Assembly: GCA_938028175.1 (NCBI GenBank)
Contig: CALJAE010000028.1
Span: 1-9,501, forward strand
Length of the DNA stretch: 9,501 nt
Source of the DNA: an uncultured Acidimicrobiales bacterium
GTDB lineage: Bacteria; Actinomycetota; Acidimicrobiia; Acidimicrobiales; SZUA-35
Direction of reading: 5' to 3'
Shown: piece by piece, positions 5,983 to 9,501 of the stretch
Position numbering within the stretch: the first letter of the stretch is position 1
Layout of the letters: each line of letters starts with the position of its first letter
Position numbers and translations under genes: made by a program
The notes under the pieces: generated by a model
The model's input: only the letters and a program-made list of their open reading frames with translations
Databases searched by the model: none
What the model was told of the DNA's origin: nothing

Positions 5983-8131
5983 TCGGCACTCCTAACCTAG
6001 CAGTTCTTATTACCCCCCGATCAAGCGTCTCGATCAATTCAGAATAAAGTCTGGTCATCTGCGGATCTAGGCCCCTTAATGACTTTGCCAAGTCAACGAC
6101 CTTTTTGACGGTTCGATAAAAGTCGCCAACAGAAAGCTCATCTTCAGAAATATCCGACAATTCGCCACCCGACGCCCAATGATGAATATAAGCGATGAAG
6201 CCGGCATCAGGCTCACGAGTTTCTGTAAGCTCATATCGGCGTTCCAACTTATTCACTTCACGACTGAGTTTAGCAATGCCGTCCACAGCACCACGAACTT
6301 CAGGGGTCGGATACCACATCGTGGCTGGGATATCTCTTCGACGCTCTTCGTAGCAGAAGGCAGAAAGAATTGCAGCTAGTTCTGGTACTGACGTTGCTTT
6401 AACCAAGCCACGGTCGAGTGCAAGACAAATCAAGAGATCCGACTCATGGTAGATCCTTACTAGAGATTCACCGAGGCTGGTCAGCTCCCAATCATCTAAG
6501 AAGTCAAAGTGTTCCATGACAGTGCGCACCTTGCGGAACTGATCGACCAGTAGATTTTCCGCTCGAAATTTGTCAGAGCTGGTGACCTCTGACTGCTTGT
6601 CCAATTTCTTTATTCGCTTATGATCTGAACTCGACATATTGCCAGAGCTGAGCTTCGCTCTACGTCGATCAAGTTTGTCTAAGCGTTTCTCATAAATCGA
6701 CAGGTCCCGTTGAATCAAATGTTGAGCGAACGACTTCCCTAGTATTTCCTCTGCCCTTTCTTCGGTATGCATTCGAACAAGATTTGCTGCCATGTTGTAG
6801 TTAGGTCTAAACGATGACTCAAGTTTGAAGTCTGAGCTTCCAACCAACGAGACAACTTGAGCAAAATCAACAAACGGTGACCAGAGAACAACAGCTGTCC
6901 CCAAGGTGTCCAAACCTCTACGACCGGCACGGCCGCTCAGCTGTGAGAACTGTGAAGGCGTTAAAAGCTCATGGGTTTCACCGTTATATTTAGTGAGCTT
7001 GTCAATGACTACCGCTCTTGCTGGCATATTGACACCGAGCGCCAGAGTCTCGGTTGCGATTACTACATCGAGATAACCTTCGTTGAAACAAGTCTCGACT
7101 AGCTGCTTTAGCTGCGGGACCAATCCTGCGTGATGGACTCCGACACCTCGAGAGAGCTGATCAATAAAAGTCTCGTACTTAATCGCTTCTTTGTCGCTGT
7201 CTGAAAGTTCGGAACAGATGTCTTCGGCGAGGGCATCAACCTCTTTGGGATGACTACGTAGCGCTACACCAGAGTTAACCAAAGCTTTAGCTTCGTCTTC
7301 ACAGCCCTGTCTTGAAAACTTGAAATAGATGCAAGGAAGATGTTGCTTAGCTGACAAGGTAGCTATGGTTTCCGAAATCCTCGGCGGAAAGTAACGTTTC
7401 TGTTTCCCACCTGATCTCTTACGTCTCTGCCTTGCTGGCGCTCGATCAAATCCATAGCCCGCTCGATTTGGTTTCCCTTTGTGGAAAGCATCGATGTAGT
7501 CTGTTCCCCCACCCTTACTCGCTACCAAGTACTTCACTTTTAAAGGCACTGGACGCTTTGAGGTGATTACAAGATCTGTTTCGCCACGAACCTTGCTAAA
7601 CCATTGCTGCAGCTGATCGGCATTCGACACAGTCGCGCTAAGGGCAACCAATTGGACACTAGTGTCTAAGTTGATTATGACTTCTTCCCAGACAGCACCA
7701 CGAAACTTGTCTTGCAAGAAATGAACTTCGTCTAGCACTACACAACCGAGTTCAGAAAAATCTCTGCTCTCATAAATCATGTTTCGCAACACCTCGGTAG
7801 TCATAACCACTACCTGGGCATCGGCATTGATTGATGTATCTCCAGTGAGCAGACCAATTTTGTCAAACCCATAAGTTGCGGTTAGGTCGCCATACTTTTG
7901 GTTAGACAGCGCCTTAATCGGGGCAGTGTAAAAGATTCGTTTGCCAGTTTCGATCATTAGATGGACAGCAAATTCGGCGACTAGTGTCTTGCCTGCCCCA
8001 GTGGGAGCGGAGACGATTACCGAGTTCCCAGAGGTTAACGACTCGAAAGCTTCAACTTGAAAAGAGTCAGGTTCGAAAGATAGCTGTTCTCGGAAGCTAT
8101 CAATAGAACCAGCTAAGTCGTTTTCGACCAT
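5972..8131 (-). CDS. helY: HelY: Ski2/Mtr4-like DEAD/DEAH-box RNA helicase
   Basis: Predicted ATP-dependent RNA helicase of superfamily 2 (Ski2-like), cytoplasmic, probably acting in RNA processing or decay. Motifs in order: Gln at 25 before the ATP site, Walker A APTGAGKT (42-49), Ia TAPIKALSNQK (69-79), Ib TTEVLRN (111-117), Walker B DEVH (134-137), III SATVSN (165-170), IV region IYFKFSRQGCEDEA (268-281), V ATETLALGVNMPAR (359-372) and VI QLSGRAGRRGLD (397-408). The C-terminal part carries a DSHCT-type domain (about 530-715) with GESLVRIYHESDLLICLAL, AAILSAFCYEERR and TREPDAGFIAYIHHWA. At 719 residues it is shorter than mycobacterial HelY (about 900) but keeps all helicase motifs and the DSHCT end. 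A basic stretch between the RecA lobes (234-246) may contact RNA. The ATG is preceded by GGAG on the minus strand and lies within the end of tatC (19-bp overlap). The tatA/B-tatC-helY order is, as I recall, conserved in M. tuberculosis. Confidence 0.94.
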   Translation of the reverse strand: MVENDLAGSIDSFREQLSFEPDSFQVEAFESLTSGNSVIVSAPTGAGKTLVAEFAVHLMIETGKRIFYTAPIKALSNQKYGDLTATYGFDKIGLLTGDTSINADAQVVVMTTEVLRNMIYESRDFSELGCVVLDEVHFLQDKFRGAVWEEVIINLDTSVQLVALSATVSNADQLQQWFSKVRGETDLVITSKRPVPLKVKYLVASKGGGTDYIDAFHKGKPNRAGYGFDRAPARQRRKRSGGKQKRYFPPRISETIATLSAKQHLPCIYFKFSRQGCEDEAKALVNSGVALRSHPKEVDALAEDICSELSDSDKEAIKYETFIDQLSRGVGVHHAGLVPQLKQLVETCFNEGYLDVVIATETLALGVNMPARAVVIDKLTKYNGETHELLTPSQFSQLSGRAGRRGLDTLGTAVVLWSPFVDFAQVVSLVGSSDFKLESSFRPNYNMAANLVRMHTEERAEEILGKSFAQHLIQRDLSIYEKRLDKLDRRRAKLSSGNMSSSDHKRIKKLDKQSEVTSSDKFRAENLLVDQFRKVRTVMEHFDFLDDWELTSLGESLVRIYHESDLLICLALDRGLVKATSVPELAAILSAFCYEERRRDIPATMWYPTPEVRGAVDGIAKLSREVNKLERRYELTETREPDAGFIAYIHHWASGGELSDISEDELSVGDFYRTVKKVVDLAKSLRGLDPQMTRLYSELIETLDRGVIRTARLGVPNAD

Positions 8132-8829
8132 CGAGCTCCGATAAGAATAGAAATTTCAAAAAGTACATACATTGGAAGGGACACAGCCAAAAGAATAAAT
8201 GGATCACCGGTCGGAGTAATTACTGCTCCAAGAATAACAATCCCGGCAATTGCTACACGACGATTCTTCCTTAACGTGTCGGTTGAGAGCAAGCCGATTT
8301 TCTGTAGGAACGTTAACACCAATGGAAGTTCAGCCGCTAGACCAAAGGCAAATAAGACTCGAATAAAGAAACCAAGGTAGCGTTCTGCCCTTAGCTGGGG
8401 AACAAAGCTTTCTTGATCGCTAAAGGTTAATAGCACCTCGATTGCCTTCGGCATCAAGAAGAACCCACCAGCTACTCCAGCAGCAAAAAGTAAGACGCCA
8501 GTAACAACGAATGGGATAACCAGTCTTTTCTCTTTCGAGTACAAAGCAGGCATAACAAATCGCGCGAAATGGTAGAAGATTACAGGCAAAGCAACGATTA
8601 CTCCCCCGTAACCGGCAACTGTCAGAGTCACGTTGAACGGCTCAAGGACATCGGTAATTAAGAACTCGCAGTCTCGCCCAGTACTCTCGGCAAAAGCACA
8701 GTAAGGCTGTTCGAGCACCCCGAATACTTCATTGAAGAAAATCCAAATTAGCGTAGCCCCGGCTACGACTGATCCGACGCACCACAAGAGTCGGCGACGT
8801 AGCTCTAGCAGGTGCTCCATTGTTTTCAT
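8113..8829 (-). CDS. tatC: Sec-independent protein translocase subunit TatC
   Basis: Integral membrane receptor of the twin-arginine translocation system, which binds the RR signal peptide and with TatB and TatA exports folded proteins. At 238 residues it is of normal size. Six membrane segments can be placed at about 15-33, 66-90, 104-127, 152-176, 190-204 and 211-231. Family hallmarks include EHLLELRRRL (5-14) at the cytoplasmic N-terminus, with E9 and R11 equivalent to the signal-peptide-binding Glu and Arg, PFNVTLTVAGYGG (64-76) with the conserved Pro, PALYSKEKR (94-102) with the conserved Glu, and ITPTGDPF (204-211) with the conserved Asp. The ATG overlaps the TGA of the preceding tat gene (minus strand ATGA, 4 bp). 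A second ATG three codons on is possible but is not supported by a better ribosome binding site. Confidence 0.97.
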   Translation of the reverse strand: MKTMEHLLELRRRLLWCVGSVVAGATLIWIFFNEVFGVLEQPYCAFAESTGRDCEFLITDVLEPFNVTLTVAGYGGVIVALPVIFYHFARFVMPALYSKEKRLVIPFVVTGVLLFAAGVAGGFFLMPKAIEVLLTFSDQESFVPQLRAERYLGFFIRVLFAFGLAAELPLVLTFLQKIGLLSTDTLRKNRRVAIAGIVILGAVITPTGDPFILLAVSLPMYVLFEISILIGARWSKTT

Positions 8830-9215
8830 GGCAGAAGCCCATCTGTTGGAGGCTCTGGCCCTTTATCTTCTACAAGCTCATTCTCGTCTGAGCTAGCGGA
8901 AGTTTCTTCAGCTGGGTTCTCATCTGAATCGGCGATCTCAACCTTCACAACGTCGGCATCAGAATTAGCCGCAACCTGCTTATCTAAGAAGGTTGGTGGT
9001 TCCTTGGATTCGGTAGATGAGTTTGGCTTGTCTGGGACTATTGGCTCCTCAATCGAAGCCATAAAGTCAGCTCTTAGTGCCTGCGACATATCGCGAACAC
9101 GCCTAAGTGTACGACCTGCGTTTCTTGCAACAGACGGCAACTGTTCGGGGCCCACCACAACAAGCAGAATGATCCCGATAACAAATAGCTCACCTGGTCC
9201 TACGTTGAAGATCAC
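8826..9215 (-). CDS. tatB: TatA/TatB-family translocase subunit, probably TatB
   Basis: The protein has one N-terminal membrane helix (about 8-21, ELFVIGIILLVVVG), the Gly-Pro hinge G22-P23, an amphipathic basic helix (PEQLPSVARNAGRTLRRVRDM, about 23-43) and a long acidic, disordered cytoplasmic tail to residue 129. VGPEQLP and the polar Glu at position 9 inside the helix start resemble TatB more than the FG-x-x-LP style of TatA, as does the length (TatA is usually under 100 residues); a bifunctional TatA role cannot be excluded. It would sit in the cytoplasmic membrane with TatC. The start is GTG at 9215; an in-frame TAG just upstream excludes a longer protein, and the ribosome binding site is weak (AAAGG about 13 nt away). 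Immediately downstream is tatC, overlapping by 4 bp. Confidence 0.9.
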   Translation of the reverse strand: MIFNVGPGELFVIGIILLVVVGPEQLPSVARNAGRTLRRVRDMSQALRADFMASIEEPIVPDKPNSSTESKEPPTFLDKQVAANSDADVVKVEIADSDENPAEETSASSDENELVEDKGPEPPTDGLLP

Positions 9216-9265
9216 GGCCGTAGTCTAGCCTTTCAAGAGATTGGACCTATAACAGCCCGAAATAC
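9216..9265. other. 50-bp spacer between the zinc-ribbon-like gene and tatB
   Basis: The gap contains no convincing promoter or terminator by eye. On the minus strand a TATAGG can be read as a -10, but no -35 partner lies at the right distance. The most economical reading is that tatB is transcribed with the upstream gene. Confidence 0.4.
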
Positions 9266-9501
9266 TTATCTCTCAGCTAAGTCGTTAAGTACACCGAGAA
9301 GCTTTTGCTCGTCGTGTAACAAGTCATGGAAATCTAGGAGATCATCATGAGTAATAGGCTCACCCATCCGTGTCTCGAATAACTCTGCTGGCAGATGCCA
9401 AGTGGTAAACGCCACTCCAGAAGCTACTAGAAGATCAATCGTACGTGGTTCAGCTGACTTGACCACCATCATTTGACAGTATGGACACTGGAACGAATAG
9501 G
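9266..9501 (-). CDS. Small zinc-ribbon-like protein, 5' end cut by the window edge
   Basis: An ATG occurs at 9472, but the frame is open to the window edge and the upstream residues read YSFQCPYCQ before it, placing a Cys-x2-Cys knuckle outside the shorter version. The gene therefore starts beyond the window. The visible 77 residues have the knuckle, then VVKSAEPRTIDLLVASGVAFTTWHLPAEL and a C-terminal block PITHDDLLDFHDLLHDE ending in LAER. The C-terminal pattern (P-x-THDDLLDFH) is one I associate with small uncharacterised actinobacterial proteins. With one Cys pair visible, metal binding is only plausible; a second pair or another ligand may lie upstream. It is 50 bp before tatB on the same strand and is likely part of the tat-helY operon. 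Confidence 0.75.
   Translation of the reverse strand, partial: YSFQCPYCQMMVVKSAEPRTIDLLVASGVAFTTWHLPAELFETRMGEPITHDDLLDFHDLLHDEQKLLGVLNDLAER

Noticed and set aside
8812..9228. Plus-strand open frame of 138 codons opposite tatB
   Set aside because: Ser/Thr-rich antisense of the acidic TatB tail; tatB has a clear membrane helix, hinge and 4-bp coupling to tatC.
1..9501. Search for a mobile element, CRISPR array, toxin-antitoxin pair, phage or defence island
   Set aside because: No transposase, integrase, spaced direct repeats, nuclease/effector domains or tRNA-adjacent repeats were seen; all major frames fit housekeeping or conserved hypothetical genes.

Overview
The window looks like a piece of chromosome from an actinobacterium, most likely the class Acidimicrobiia (probably an aquatic or marine lineage with moderate GC). 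The basis is the gene set: a tatB-tatC-helY run in the same order I recall from Mycobacterium tuberculosis, a DUF4193-like acidic zinc-ribbon protein, a tandem ThyX-like protein, an orphan lipid-kinase C-terminal domain, and small proteins whose patterns I associate with Acidimicrobiia. The taxon is inferred from gene content. No rRNA or other marker is present.

Layout. Positions 1-740 (+) hold the 3' part of a glutaminyl-peptide cyclotransferase; its start lies outside the window. Positions 795-2273 (+) encode an unrecognised protein of about 490 residues with a likely small beta-barrel, a basic linker, a helical core and an acidic low-complexity tail. Its end overlaps by 8 bp the convergent end of a minus-strand cluster of three tightly coupled genes (3593 down to 2266): DUF4193-like acidic zinc-ribbon protein, small helical protein, GNAT acetyltransferase. 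A 124-bp spacer (3594-3717) carries a candidate promoter with a dyad on its -10 region. Upstream of it on the minus strand lies a second, longer cluster (9501 down to 3718): a zinc-ribbon-like protein cut by the window edge, TatB/TatA-like, TatC, the Ski2-like helicase HelY, a stand-alone diacylglycerol-kinase C-terminal-like protein, and a 556-residue tandem ThyX-like protein. From tatB onward the junctions are a 4-bp overlap, a 19-bp overlap, an 11-bp overlap and a 3-bp gap, so the five genes are almost certainly one translationally coupled operon.

How they work together. TatB and TatC form the receptor of the twin-arginine export system. HelY is a predicted RNA helicase and the ThyX-like protein a predicted flavin-dependent nucleotide-metabolism enzyme. 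No shared pathway is obvious, and co-transcription may reflect conserved housekeeping organisation.

I see no mobile element, CRISPR array, tRNA, rRNA, phage gene or defence system. The points most worth a second look are the degenerate catalytic signature in both halves of the ThyX-like protein, the unrecognised putative nucleic-acid-binding protein at 795-2273, and the orphan lipid-kinase-like domain next to helY.
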